DNA from: Pseudomonadota bacterium
GTDB taxonomy: Bacteria; Myxococcota_A; Polyangia; Polyangiales; Polyangiaceae
NCBI GenBank assembly: GCA_023428245.1
Contig: JAEYYX010000040.1
Span: forward strand, 1 to 64,000
Direction of reading: 5' to 3'
Length of the DNA: 64,000 nt
The position numbers were made by a program, and so were the translations under genes. The notes under the pieces were generated by a model. The model ran no database searches. It was given only the letters and a program-made list of their open reading frames with translations, and had not been told where the DNA came from. The stretch's first letter is position 1, and each line of letters begins with the position of its first letter. Positions 1 to 8,850 of this stretch are shown here, piece after piece.

Positions 1-44
1 GCCGCGTACCGCGGCGAGCCAGGCCGCGCGCCTGAAACGAAAGC

Positions 45-1055
45 TCATTTCAGCCCGATGGCGCGCTTGACCGTGTCCATTTGCGCGCCCGCGACCTCTC
101 GCGCCTTTGCGGCCCCGCGCGCCAAGAGGCGCTCGACCTCGCCTGGGTCTTTGAGCAGCTCTTCGCGCCGCGCGCGCGCCGCATCGAACGTCTCGTGGAA
201 GAGCTCGAGCAAGCGCTTCTTGTAGACGCCGTAGCCTTCCCCACCGCGCTCGAAACTCTCGGTCCATTTGAGCATCTCCTGCTCAGGGGCGAGGGCCTTG
301 AGCAGACAATAGACGGCGCTGCCCTCCGTGGGCTTCGGATCGGTGATGCCCGCCGAGTCGGTCTTGATGCCCATGATGGACTTCTGGATCACCTTGTCCG
401 GAGCGAAGAGGTCAATCGTGTTGTTGTAGCTCTTGCTCATTTTCTGTCCGTCGACGCCGAGCAGCGTGGCCATCTCGGGCTGGATGAGCGCATCGGGGAC
501 GCGGAAGATGCCGGGCTTTCCGTTCTTCTCACCGTTCGGATCGGCGGGATCGTAGCCGGGCGAGTAGAGCTGATTGAAGCTGATCGCCCAGTCGCGGGCG
601 AACTCGACGTGCTGCCTCTGGTCTTTTCCGACGGGTACCAGATCGGCTGCATAGAGCAGGATGTCCGCGGCCATCAGCACCGGATAGGAGAAGAGTCCGA
701 AGTTCGGCTTGAGCCCCTTTTGGATCTTGTCCTTGTAAGAATGAGCGCGCTCGAGGTGGCTCAGAGGAACCAGACTGCCCAAGATCCAGAACAGTTCACT
801 GTGCTCAGGAACATCCGACTGGCGAAACAGGGTCGCGCGATCGGGGTCGAGACCGAGTGCGAGATACGCGACGGCGGCTTCGAGGGTGTACTCACGGAGC
901 AGCTTCGGATCTTGGACCGATGTGAGCGAGTGGAGGTTGGCGATGAAGTAGAAGGCGTCGCCCTTCTCCTGCAGTTGCACAAACTGTCGGATGGCGCCGA
1001 AGTAGTTCCCGAGGTGGAGTCGGCCGGAGGACTGGACGCCAGAGAGAATTTTCAT
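45..1055 (-). CDS. trpS: Tryptophanyl-tRNA synthetase
   Basis: Charges tRNA-Trp with tryptophan in the cytoplasm. The 336-residue protein has the usual bacterial TrpRS length. It opens with MKILSGVQSSG and carries the class I HIGH-like motif GRLHLGNYFG near residues 11-20 and the KMSKS loop (GQKMSKSYNN) near residue 200, both in the expected places. It starts at an ATG and the stop lies close to the left window edge. It is transcribed leftward in the same direction as the DnaJ-type gene behind it, about 57 bases away. No leader peptide, T-box or terminator was seen. Family assignment is secure. Confidence 0.97.
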   Translation of the reverse strand: MKILSGVQSSGRLHLGNYFGAIRQFVQLQEKGDAFYFIANLHSLTSVQDPKLLREYTLEAAVAYLALGLDPDRATLFRQSDVPEHSELFWILGSLVPLSHLERAHSYKDKIQKGLKPNFGLFSYPVLMAADILLYAADLVPVGKDQRQHVEFARDWAISFNQLYSPGYDPADPNGEKNGKPGIFRVPDALIQPEMATLLGVDGQKMSKSYNNTIDLFAPDKVIQKSIMGIKTDSAGITDPKPTEGSAVYCLLKALAPEQEMLKWTESFERGGEGYGVYKKRLLELFHETFDAARARREELLKDPGEVERLLARGAAKAREVAGAQMDTVKRAIGLK

Positions 1056-1112
1056 GCGGGGCCGGAGACTACACGAGGGGGCCCTCGAGACGAAAAGCTC
1101 GTCTGGGCACGC

Positions 1113-2804
1113 TCACTTCTTCAAGAAGCGGCCGAAAAGCCCGCTTTTTCCGGAGTCCGGGGGCGTATTGCTGAGCCGGGACGGTCTCTGGGAGCTGGAG
1201 CGGGCGCTGTCGGGGCCGCTCGGGCCCGTGCGCCGTCGCATTTCGTACAGCCGGAGCTCGCGCTGAGCTTCGACGTGATGGGGTCTGAGCTCGACGATGG
1301 TCCGGTAGTCGCGCACAGCCTGGGTCTGGCGTCCCAGCTTCTTGTTGAGCTGAGCCCGGTACCAGAGTGCCTTGACGTTGTTGTTGTCCATCTCGACGGC
1401 CCGATCGAGAAGCGAGAGAGCGTAGGTGCTATCGCTGTTCTGCAGGCTCAGGAGGTGCGCGTAGAGAGCGACATGGTCGGATTGTGAGCTGTCGCCGTCG
1501 AAGGCGCGTTTGGCTTCTTCGAGCGCGCGCGGGAAGTCCTTCTTCTTGAAGAGCACTTCGGCCCTTTGAAAGGCGCTCACTGCTTCGAGGATTTGCGTGA
1601 CCTTCCGCTGCTCGGAGTCGGGCGCTTCGTTCAGCCGCCGGTCGTAGTCGGCCCGGCGGGAGGCGTCGGTAAGGACCTGGTGTGCTTCGCTCATGCGGGC
1701 GAAGATTTGCGTTACAAAGGAACGATGGGACTGGAGCTCGTCCGGGAGTTTGTCGGGATGCCAGCGCTTGGCGAGGCGAAAGAACTCGGCGCGGACGGTG
1801 TTCGGGTCCGCGTTCAAAGGCACGCCGAGCGCTTCGTAGTAGGTCGCTGGTGGATTTTCGGTGAGGGCTTCGATCTCGCGCCGGAACTCGTCGAGCTGTT
1901 TGGCATCGATACGTTCGGGAGCGGGAGCTACCGTGGGCCAGGAGGTCGGCAAGCTGTGCATCTTGTCACGCGGCGCGGGGACGTTGCGCGTGGCAACGTC
2001 GGTCGGCGGTGGCATCAAGCTGCTCGGCGACTCGGGAGGTTCGCGGAGGCCCACAGGCTCGCGCGCGTCGTTGATGCCCTCGAGCTGGCGAGAAAGGAGC
2101 AGGGCCACGGCGACTCGCCTCACCATCTCCGGCGTCCCGACCCCACATTCCGTCAAGAACTCGAGGGGCTGTGGCTTGGCCCTGAGCAGGTTCACGAGGC
2201 TGAGCTCGGCGGGCCTCAAGTGGTAGCGGGCGACCGGCGCTTCGACCCGCATCTTGAGCGGGAAACTCTGAATCTTTGAGGCGATTTGCTTCACCCGCGC
2301 CGTCGGCAGGTGGTCCACGAGGGCGCGCCAAAGGAGTGGCAAAGGCTTCACTCGCCACTGACCCTCGGGCCCATAGCCCGCCAAGAAGTTCTCCCCGAAA
2401 AAACCGAAGTCCGTGTCTGGGGGGAGGTCACAAAGGGCCAGCACTTGGCGCTGGAGCTGCTCACGGACCGCGATGTAAAGCCCGGCGTCGTCGATCAGAC
2501 CGCGCTGCTTCAGGAGCTGTCCATGGGTGAGACCCAGGGCCGCACACTCCGCTTGGGTGCTCTCGGCGAGTTCGCGTCGAACCAGGCCGAGGTCTTCGAG
2601 CACTTGGCTCAGGAAGATGTTCGTGGAGGTCAGCCGCGCCTTCGCCGGAGCGCCACGTACGAACATGAGCGCATTCTTCTCTCCGTTTTTACTCTGGAGG
2701 ACGAGCGTTCCATCGTACTGACGATCGAAGGCATGGATCAGAAACTCGGGCAGAGGAGTCGTTTCGAGGACCCCGCGCGCCAGAGCTACGGGCGGCTGAG
2801 ACAA
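1113..2804 (-). CDS. DUF4388 (PATAN-like) + J-domain + TPR protein
   Basis: The 563-residue protein has three parts. Residues about 10-80 look like a DUF4388/PATAN domain (GVLETTPLPEFLIHAF). A J domain lies at about 320-390, with the HPD motif at 349-351 (LAKRWHPDKL) that stimulates DnaK-type chaperone ATPases. TPR-like helical repeats fill about 400-530, followed by a Ser/Pro-rich tail. DUF4388 proteins with extra signalling or scaffold domains are common in myxobacteria, and a cytoplasmic adaptor recruiting Hsp70 is plausible. The client is unknown. The start is a TTG (MSQPPVALARG) with no clear ribosome binding site, so the start is less certain than the domains. It diverges from zapA, about 190 bases away. 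Confidence 0.8.
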   Translation of the reverse strand: MSQPPVALARGVLETTPLPEFLIHAFDRQYDGTLVLQSKNGEKNALMFVRGAPAKARLTSTNIFLSQVLEDLGLVRRELAESTQAECAALGLTHGQLLKQRGLIDDAGLYIAVREQLQRQVLALCDLPPDTDFGFFGENFLAGYGPEGQWRVKPLPLLWRALVDHLPTARVKQIASKIQSFPLKMRVEAPVARYHLRPAELSLVNLLRAKPQPLEFLTECGVGTPEMVRRVAVALLLSRQLEGINDAREPVGLREPPESPSSLMPPPTDVATRNVPAPRDKMHSLPTSWPTVAPAPERIDAKQLDEFRREIEALTENPPATYYEALGVPLNADPNTVRAEFFRLAKRWHPDKLPDELQSHRSFVTQIFARMSEAHQVLTDASRRADYDRRLNEAPDSEQRKVTQILEAVSAFQRAEVLFKKKDFPRALEEAKRAFDGDSSQSDHVALYAHLLSLQNSDSTYALSLLDRAVEMDNNNVKALWYRAQLNKKLGRQTQAVRDYRTIVELRPHHVEAQRELRLYEMRRRTGPSGPDSARSSSQRPSRLSNTPPDSGKSGLFGRFLKK

Positions 2805-2999
2805 GGTTTAGCCAGGATAGCCAAGTTCTCGGGGGACGTCAGGCACCCGGGCGGAACTCCTGAGCGCGCTTCGGGCCCAGCTCGAGGGTCTCCGGCGGGA
2901 ACGACAAGAAGGCTCTTTCTGTTTGCTCACGCAAGATTTTCAGATCGGGGCCCTTCTAGCGGATTTCCATGGACGCATGGCGATGGTAGCTTGGTTTCC

Positions 3000-3398
3000 G
3001 TGAGCGGAGTTCCGGTTGATCTCAGGGTAGGGGGGCAGACGTACCGCGTCGTCTCCTCCGCACCCACCGAGGAAATCGAGCGGCTCGCGGAGCGGGTGGA
3101 TGAAGCGGTTCGGGCCGTCATTCCCCGCGGTAGGCAGGCTTCGGACCAGGCTTTTGTGCTAGCAGCCATGCGGCTCGCCCATGAACTCGAGGAAAAAGAG
3201 CGGGAGCTCGCGAAACTCGAGGAGCGCTATAGAGAAAAGCTCAGGGAGCTCCTCTCGGGAGTCGACCAGGCGCTCACTCTCGTCGGCGTCCAGCCGGAAG
3301 GGGATGCTACGGTTCCTGCCGCGGAGGCGGAGCAAGCACCGGCGGAAGTCTATGCGCTTCGAAAAAGTGGGCGCGGTAGCGCGCGATACGAGCGCTGA
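3000..3398 (+). CDS. zapA: Cell division protein ZapA-like
   Basis: ZapA proteins bind and bundle FtsZ at the division ring. This 132-residue protein has the family layout: a short N-terminal beta/alpha head (PVDLRVGGQTYRV, then EEIERLAERVDEAV) followed by a long charged coiled coil (HELEEKERELAKLEERYREK). The Ala/Glu-rich C-terminal tail makes it somewhat longer than typical ZapA. The start is taken at GTG 3000; an in-frame TTG at 2991 is an alternative, and neither has a good ribosome binding site. The end overlaps the next gene if that gene starts at 3352. Confidence 0.8.
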   Translation: MSGVPVDLRVGGQTYRVVSSAPTEEIERLAERVDEAVRAVIPRGRQASDQAFVLAAMRLAHELEEKERELAKLEERYREKLRELLSGVDQALTLVGVQPEGDATVPAAEAEQAPAEVYALRKSGRGSARYER

Positions 3399-4032
3399 GA
3401 AGATTGTGAGACGCGCGGCTTTCGTGGTTTTCGCGCTCTCGCTCTTTGGCGTTGGGCGTGGTTCCGCGGAGGAGGCGCGACCGACGACGCCGCAGCGCTC
3501 AGTCTTGCCGCCGCCGGACGTCGATTCGTTTCGAGTGCGCGCACCGAGTCCCCAGTGGGACGTGGGCGTGGCCCTGGGCGGCGGGGCGATTGAACGCCAG
3601 GGCAGCGGTTTCGGTGGCGAGTTCCTCGGCGCGCTGGAGCTCGATGTGAGCGGACTTCGGGAGCGGTTTCGCGAGGTCGGGCTCGGCGGGCGCCTGCGCG
3701 TCGGAACTTTGGGGTTCAAGGATTTCAGGGCCTCCCTCGCGCCCCTTCTGATCTTGCCCGTGAGCGATCCTGTCGCGCTCGACTTGTCTTTCGGGCCGCT
3801 TCTCGCCACGAGCGGAGAAGGCCCTCTCATTGGTTTTGAGGGCAGCCTCGGCGTAGGGCTCCGCAGCGTGAACCTCAAGGGACACTACGCGCACGTTCAC
3901 ACGCTCGTCTTCGGTTACAGCCAGACGTTTGCGCTCGGTGACATGCCGCCGAGCGAAGAAACGATCGCGATTTGGGCGGGATTGCGTGTCGACGGGATGT
4001 GGTTTCTGCTCCCGTTCGGCTTGATCTTTTGA
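3352..4032 (+). CDS. Secreted beta-rich (outer-membrane-like) protein
   Basis: I recognise no named family. The 226-residue protein has an N-terminal hydrophobic signal (AAFVVFALSLFGVG, likely cleavage after GSA). The rest alternates Gly-rich amphipathic strands (WDVGVALGGGAIE, SLGVGLRSVNLKGHYAH) and ends with an aromatic residue (LLPFGLIF), as many small beta-barrels do. The ATG at 3352 follows a GGAAG ribosome binding site and overlaps zapA by 47 bases. An in-frame GTG at 3406, just after the zapA stop, would give a cleaner signal peptide. It probably acts in the envelope; the function is unknown. Confidence 0.65.
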   Translation: MRFEKVGAVARDTSAEKIVRRAAFVVFALSLFGVGRGSAEEARPTTPQRSVLPPPDVDSFRVRAPSPQWDVGVALGGGAIERQGSGFGGEFLGALELDVSGLRERFREVGLGGRLRVGTLGFKDFRASLAPLLILPVSDPVALDLSFGPLLATSGEGPLIGFEGSLGVGLRSVNLKGHYAHVHTLVFGYSQTFALGDMPPSEETIAIWAGLRVDGMWFLLPFGLIF

Positions 4033-4095
4033 GGAGGGCCTTACGATCCGAGCGATCGACGTTTGGAGGTGCGACAAGCGCCCGGGGCGAGCGGC

Positions 4096-4794
4096 CTATT
4101 CAGGCTCAGGGCAGGCGTCGCACGCTCTCGGGTTCCAGGCTAGGTAGGCGCGGCAGTCCAAGGGATAGTCGGCCCCATTGAGAAAGGCGCAAGGATGCCA
4201 TTCGATCTCCGCCTCAGGATCTGAGGGGCAACGGAGGAGGCAGCCTTCGCAGGCAGTCAATGGGAAATGCCACTCTCCTGATTGAATCGGAGTGCCGCCC
4301 AACGTCCGACCATTGAGCGTAACGCTGAGCATGTACTGGCCCACGTCCCCGATCACTCCCCTCGGAACGAGCTCGACGAATACGCCCGTCTTGCCAGGGT
4401 CGTCGTCTCCGGGGTGGACAATGGCGGAGAAGGGGACCCGATAGGATCCCCCTCCGGAACCAGAGATGGGCTCGACGATGACATCGGCGCTCTCGATCTG
4501 AATACGGCTGGTCTCGGTCCGGAGCCGAGCACCGTTACCGACTGGGTAGAGTTGGTTCCCGATAATGATCGGCGCGATGTAACTCTCGCGCACGGCCAGA
4601 TCGAGAAATCCCGTCGACAGGAAGGGCGTGTCTCCGCTCGGATCGGCGACGCAATCGGACCCGCTCGGATCGATGTACATGACAGATTCGATGTACAGGC
4701 TCGAGCGGTTCTCGGCGCAGCCACCTGCGAGGCCGAGTCCGCCGAGGAGCAGAGAGCCGGCCAGAACCGTGGGCACAGAGACGCCAAGACGCAT
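4096..4794 (-). CDS. Hypothetical lipoprotein
   Basis: A 232-residue exported protein. Its signal peptide ends in a lipobox (GLGLAGGC, Cys near residue 26). The mature part is beta-rich, and the C-terminal third is Cys-rich (ACEGCLLRC, CRAY, ACDACPEPE), suggesting several disulfides in the periplasm or at the cell surface. No family is recognised. It converges with the preceding plus-strand gene. Large predicted lipoproteomes of this kind are typical of myxobacteria. Confidence 0.75.
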   Translation of the reverse strand: MRLGVSVPTVLAGSLLLGGLGLAGGCAENRSSLYIESVMYIDPSGSDCVADPSGDTPFLSTGFLDLAVRESYIAPIIIGNQLYPVGNGARLRTETSRIQIESADVIVEPISGSGGGSYRVPFSAIVHPGDDDPGKTGVFVELVPRGVIGDVGQYMLSVTLNGRTLGGTPIQSGEWHFPLTACEGCLLRCPSDPEAEIEWHPCAFLNGADYPLDCRAYLAWNPRACDACPEPE

Positions 4795-4869
4795 GGTATT
4801 TAGGAGTTTAGCGGCTCTCCCCAGGGCTTACCAATTTTCCGAAATGTGAAGGGCGGTCGGGGCGGTTTT

Positions 4870-6480
4870 TTAGCTGTGAGCGGGATCGGCGAGCTTAGGA
4901 GAGCTCGCCTTGAGCTCGGCGAGCTCGATCGGCTCTATGCGGACGTCCCCGGGCCCGTGGGCGAAGATGAAGTTGATCTTGGTGCCGGCTCGCTTCTTGT
5001 CCCGGCCGAGGAGGGGGACGGAGGCCTCGAGGAGGTCCTTATCGAACTTGTGAGGAAGACCGAGGCGAGCGAGCAGCGCGACTACGCGGTCTCGGAGTGC
5101 CGGCGGGGTACGCCCGAGGAGGACCCCAAGCCGGAGAGCCGCGACAAGTCCGAGGCTGACCGCTTCTCCGTGAGTGAACCGGGAGTAGCCGCCCGCGGAC
5201 TCCATCGCATGACCGAGAGTGTGTCCGAGGTTCAAGGTCGCCCGGAGGCCACTCTCGCGGGGGTCGAGGCCGACGACGCGGGCTTTGACGCGCACTGAGC
5301 GACGCACGACTTCGGTCAGCGTCGCCTCGTCCCGCGCTTTCACCAACTCGGCGCGGTCCTCGAGGAGCGTGAGCAAATCGGGGTCGCCGATCAGGGCCGT
5401 CTTGACCACCTCACTGAGCGCGCCGATGTAAGCTCGCTCGCGCTCGGTGCGGAGCGCTGTGACATCGCAAAGGACGCTCGAAGGCTGCCAGAAAGCACCG
5501 ACCGCGTTCTTCGCGTGCCCAAAATCCACAGCTGTCTTCCCGCCGACCGAAGCATCCACCATCGACAAGAGCGTCGTCGGGATTCCGACCCAGCGCACCC
5601 CGCGCACCCAGGTCGCGGCGGCGAAGCCCGTCATGTCTGTCACGACTCCGCCTCCGAGGCCGACGAAGAGACCCTTCCGATCGAGCTCCGCCTCGTAAGC
5701 AGCGTTCCAGATCGCCTCCATGCTCTGGACCGTTTTGTATTCTTCGCCCGGGGTGAGTCGGATGGTTTTCACCGAGGGACCGTGACCCTCGAGAGCGCGC
5801 CGCGTGACGCCTTCATAGAGGGGACCGACGTTCTCGTCGGTGACGAGCAGGATCCCTGTTGCGCCTTTCACCTGTGCGCCGAGGCGCTCTCCGATCAAAC
5901 TCGCGCCGACCTCCACCTGATAGGAGTCGAGGCCAGAAGCGACGGCGATTGTCTTGCGGTCGAGGGCCTCGGCCGCTAGCTGGGCAAGCTCCGAGGGACT
6001 TTTCCCATCTGTCTTGAGGGTGGCGTGACACTCCGCGTAGGCCGGGGCGCGGGCGGCGAGCAGCTCGAGGATGCGCGCTTTCGGGTCGGGAGCGGCGAGG
6101 AGCGGCCTCATGCTGGCGTCGCCGCGGGTCCGCCGCAAGATTTCGTCCGGGCTCGCCGTGAGGCAAAGGACGGTTCCGACGTCGAGGACGTGGAGCCGAA
6201 GCTCGCGATCGAGGAGGGCTCCTCCGCCGAGGCTGAACACGACGGGGCCGCGGCTCTCTTCGATGAGACGAAGCAGGGTCGCTTTTTCCCGAGAACGGAA
6301 GGTGCTCTCCCCGAGCTCTGCGAAGATTTGTGCGATGGGCTTGCCGAATTCGGCGGTCAGGCGGGCGTCCAGATCGACGAAGGTGGCGCTCCGTCGCTCG
6401 GCGAGCCGACGCCCGATGGTGCTCTTCCCCGTTCCCATGAAGCCGGTGAGGAAGACGAGATCGCTCTGGGGATCGCTCAT
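4870..6480 (-). CDS. aroKB: Fused shikimate kinase / 3-dehydroquinate synthase
   Basis: A single 536-residue protein joins two shikimate-pathway enzymes. Residues 1 to about 170 are shikimate kinase, with Walker A GFMGTGKST at 13-21, the DLD region after it (FVDLDARL) and the GGGALL substrate loop. From about 185 on it is 3-dehydroquinate synthase, with GLGGGVVTDMTGF for NAD binding, WVGIPTTLLSMVDASVGGKT, and the metal-binding segments LNLGHTLGHA and FTHGEAVSLG. The two catalyse non-consecutive steps: DHQ synthase is step 2 and shikimate kinase is step 5. Fused AroK-AroB proteins are known from other bacteria such as Thermotoga. Both halves keep their motifs and should be active. Confidence 0.95.
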   Translation of the reverse strand: MSDPQSDLVFLTGFMGTGKSTIGRRLAERRSATFVDLDARLTAEFGKPIAQIFAELGESTFRSREKATLLRLIEESRGPVVFSLGGGALLDRELRLHVLDVGTVLCLTASPDEILRRTRGDASMRPLLAAPDPKARILELLAARAPAYAECHATLKTDGKSPSELAQLAAEALDRKTIAVASGLDSYQVEVGASLIGERLGAQVKGATGILLVTDENVGPLYEGVTRRALEGHGPSVKTIRLTPGEEYKTVQSMEAIWNAAYEAELDRKGLFVGLGGGVVTDMTGFAAATWVRGVRWVGIPTTLLSMVDASVGGKTAVDFGHAKNAVGAFWQPSSVLCDVTALRTERERAYIGALSEVVKTALIGDPDLLTLLEDRAELVKARDEATLTEVVRRSVRVKARVVGLDPRESGLRATLNLGHTLGHAMESAGGYSRFTHGEAVSLGLVAALRLGVLLGRTPPALRDRVVALLARLGLPHKFDKDLLEASVPLLGRDKKRAGTKINFIFAHGPGDVRIEPIELAELKASSPKLADPAHS

Positions 6481-6651
6481 GGGCGGCTTCTATAGCGCAA
6501 AGTTCGTTCGGCCCGAGTCCCGGCGCACGGGATCCAGGCAGAGCGCTCGAGAAAAGGCGCAAACGGACGTCGAAATCCACGGAGGGCCGCCCCCGAAGCG
6601 GGACTGTGCAGGGCGCTCGACGGGGCCTTTCTGGCGTGGGACGAAGAGGGC

Positions 6652-6948
6652 GTGATCATCGAGCGAGCGGACGGTGTTGAGCTCAGGATCTGGGCGAAAC
6701 CGCGCGGGTCGCGGACGCGGGTAACGGGAATACGGAAAGGGCCCGATGGGCTCGATTTTCTCGAGGTGGCGCTCGGCGCGCCCCCGGTCGATGGAGCTGC
6801 GAACGCGGAGCTGCTCGATTTTCTTGCGCAAGAGCTCAAAGTCCCCAAGCGCTCGGTGGTTCTTTCTCGCGGGGCGAGTTCTCGGGAAAAGGTGGTCCAG
6901 ATCCTGGGCGTCGATCGGAACCAGGTGGTAGCCTCCTTGGGCCTATGA
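6652..6948 (+). CDS. DUF167 (YggU-family) protein
   Basis: A 98-residue protein of the DUF167/YggU family. The core motif block is present: RIWAKPRGSRTRV, then APPVDGAANAELLDFLA, and VVLSRGASSREKVVQI. The biochemical role of the family is not established. The start is taken at GTG 6652; a GA-rich stretch precedes it with very short spacing, so the exact start is uncertain. Its stop overlaps the dapF start (ATGA), indicating translational coupling. Confidence 0.85.
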   Translation: MIIERADGVELRIWAKPRGSRTRVTGIRKGPDGLDFLEVALGAPPVDGAANAELLDFLAQELKVPKRSVVLSRGASSREKVVQILGVDRNQVVASLGL

Positions 6949-7775
6949 GCCTCGAGTTCACCAAGTATCAGGGCATCGGAAACGACTTTTTGGTCGTGTT
7001 CGCTGAGCACCCGGAGGCCCTTACGCCTGCCGATGCGGTCAGGCTCTGTGATCGCAATTTCGGCGTCGGAGGCGACGGTGTGCTGATCGTGAGTCCCGGC
7101 CAGGACGGCGCGCGCGCGCGCATGACGGTCTTGAACGCGGATGGCTCGCGCCCGGAGATGTGCGGCAATGGGCTTCGCTGCGTCGCGCTCGCGATCGTCC
7201 ACGACGGCGATCCGCGCGCCGCGAGTTTTATCGTGGAGACGGACGCGGGAGCTCGCACGACTTCGGTCGTCGTCGACACCAAAAGTCCCCAGGTCGGAAT
7301 GGTGCGCACGGCGATGGGCCAGGGACGGCTCGGGGACAGCTTAGAAATCGAGTTCGAAGGGGAAAAATACGTCTTTCGCACGGTTTCGATGGGAAATCCC
7401 CATGCTGTGTGCTTCAGAGATGCAATCTCGAATGAAAAGCTCGATCGCCTTGGGCCGCTCGTGAGTGGGAGGTTCCCGGCGGGCACGAATGTCGAGATCG
7501 TGACCCAAAGGGGGCCGCTCGCCCTCGACGTCCATGTTTGGGAGCGGGGTGTGGGCCGGACGCTCGCTTGCGGGACGGGCGCGGTGGGCTCGGTGGTCGT
7601 GGCGGCGGAGCAGGGGCTCGTTCCTTTCGAAGAAGAAGTGACGGTGCGGCTCCCCGGCGGCGAGGTCATGATCCGGGTGGACCGAGATTTCGTGACCGAG
7701 CTGACGGGGCCAGCGGCTCGCGTCTTCTCGGGGACGACGGAGCTCGCCGAGATCTCACAAGCGCCTGCCCGGTAA
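6945..7775 (+). CDS. dapF: Diaminopimelate epimerase
   Basis: Converts LL- to meso-diaminopimelate for lysine and peptidoglycan synthesis in the cytoplasm. The 276-residue length is normal. The two catalytic cysteines are visible in NADGSRPEMCGNGLRC and in TLACGTGAVGS near the C-terminus, and the opening KYQGIGNDFLVV is diagnostic. The ATG overlaps the DUF167 stop by four bases. Confidence 0.97.
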   Translation: MSLEFTKYQGIGNDFLVVFAEHPEALTPADAVRLCDRNFGVGGDGVLIVSPGQDGARARMTVLNADGSRPEMCGNGLRCVALAIVHDGDPRAASFIVETDAGARTTSVVVDTKSPQVGMVRTAMGQGRLGDSLEIEFEGEKYVFRTVSMGNPHAVCFRDAISNEKLDRLGPLVSGRFPAGTNVEIVTQRGPLALDVHVWERGVGRTLACGTGAVGSVVVAAEQGLVPFEEEVTVRLPGGEVMIRVDRDFVTELTGPAARVFSGTTELAEISQAPAR

Positions 7776-7860
7776 GGCGTCCGCTCGTTGGCGCTGCGCT
7801 GCCTCGCCGACGCCGTGGCCAAAAACTCGCCCAGCGAGATGCGCTCATGGTAGCGAACGG

Positions 7861-8850
7861 ATGGAGCCGAAAGTTCGGCGTTCCTCTCGTTCTCCCATGA
7901 GTTCTTCTTCGGGTTCCGCGCCCGCGCGCTTCCGCATCGATCTCGACGAGGTCGGTCCGGCTGAGGCAGACCTCGACGTGGTCGTACGCCACATCGAGAG
8001 GCCGCGCTTCACCCCTTTGCCCGCGTTCTCGAGCTCTGTCAGCGACACGCGCCCCGAGCTCGACTCGGAGCCTGAGCTTCACTTTGGGGCTCCCGAAGTC
8101 GACGAGCCCCCCATCGATCTGCCGACGGCGCTCGGTGAGGAGCAGCCGCTCAGCCTCGAGGCGCGCCGTGGCCCGCGCGAGCTCCTCGACACGGTCCGTG
8201 CCGCGCTTCGGCGAGGCGCTCCCCCGCGTCCGGATCTGCACCGCAGTTCCTCTGAGCCTGTTCGCCTGGGCCGCAGGGCATCCGACGTGGCTACCCCCGC
8301 CCGCGCTCCGCGCGCGAGCCATCGCCGCTTCCTTGGCCCTCTGGCGGCGCTCTGTGCGCTTGGCCTCGCCTATCTCGTCTCGACGAGCTCCCTCGTGGCG
8401 CTCGCGCCACGCCTCGCGAAGACGGCGCCCCGCGTTCCTGACCTCGGGACTGTCGGTTCCGCCGAGACATCGGCTCCGGCCCCGAGCTCCCCCGGGCCCA
8501 GCTCGCCGGCAGCTCCCGCCGCTTCCGTCCCCGAAAAGGAGGAGCGCGCGCCGGTCGTGGAGATAGGCCCGATGCCGGAAGGGCTCTCTTATCCGGGCAA
8601 AGGGCTCATTGAGGTGGTGACCAGCGAGCGGGAGCTGATCTATGTGGACAGCATCTTTCTCGGACGAGGCCCGCTCCGGCGAGTCCCGGTCCTACCCGGT
8701 GACCATGCCATCAAGATTCGAAGCGGCGGCACAGAGCGAAGCGTCCAGGCGACAGTCCAAGTCGCCCAGGCCACCCGCATCCATTTCGAAGTCGATCCCC
8801 ACTTCGTCCGACCCGACGGGTCTCCCGCGAGCCTTGAAGAGCTCGACTAG
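7861..8850 (+). CDS. Single-pass membrane protein with PEGA-like C-terminus
   Basis: A 329-residue protein with an acidic, Ser/Pro-rich cytoplasmic N-terminal region (residues 1 to about 150), one membrane helix near 160-180 (FLGPLAALCALGLAYLVS), a Pro/Ala/Ser linker, and a beta domain at about 245-310 resembling PEGA repeats (IYVDSIFLGRGPLRRVPVLPG). PEGA-like domains in myxobacteria often sit at the end of Ser/Thr-kinase-related membrane proteins; no kinase domain is present here. ATG 7861 is used; ATG 7897 (MSSSSGSAP) is an alternative. It overlaps the sulfatase-like gene by 17 bases, suggesting coupling. Confidence 0.65.
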   Translation: MEPKVRRSSRSPMSSSSGSAPARFRIDLDEVGPAEADLDVVVRHIERPRFTPLPAFSSSVSDTRPELDSEPELHFGAPEVDEPPIDLPTALGEEQPLSLEARRGPRELLDTVRAALRRGAPPRPDLHRSSSEPVRLGRRASDVATPARAPRASHRRFLGPLAALCALGLAYLVSTSSLVALAPRLAKTAPRVPDLGTVGSAETSAPAPSSPGPSSPAAPAASVPEKEERAPVVEIGPMPEGLSYPGKGLIEVVTSERELIYVDSIFLGRGPLRRVPVLPGDHAIKIRSGGTERSVQATVQVAQATRIHFEVDPHFVRPDGSPASLEELD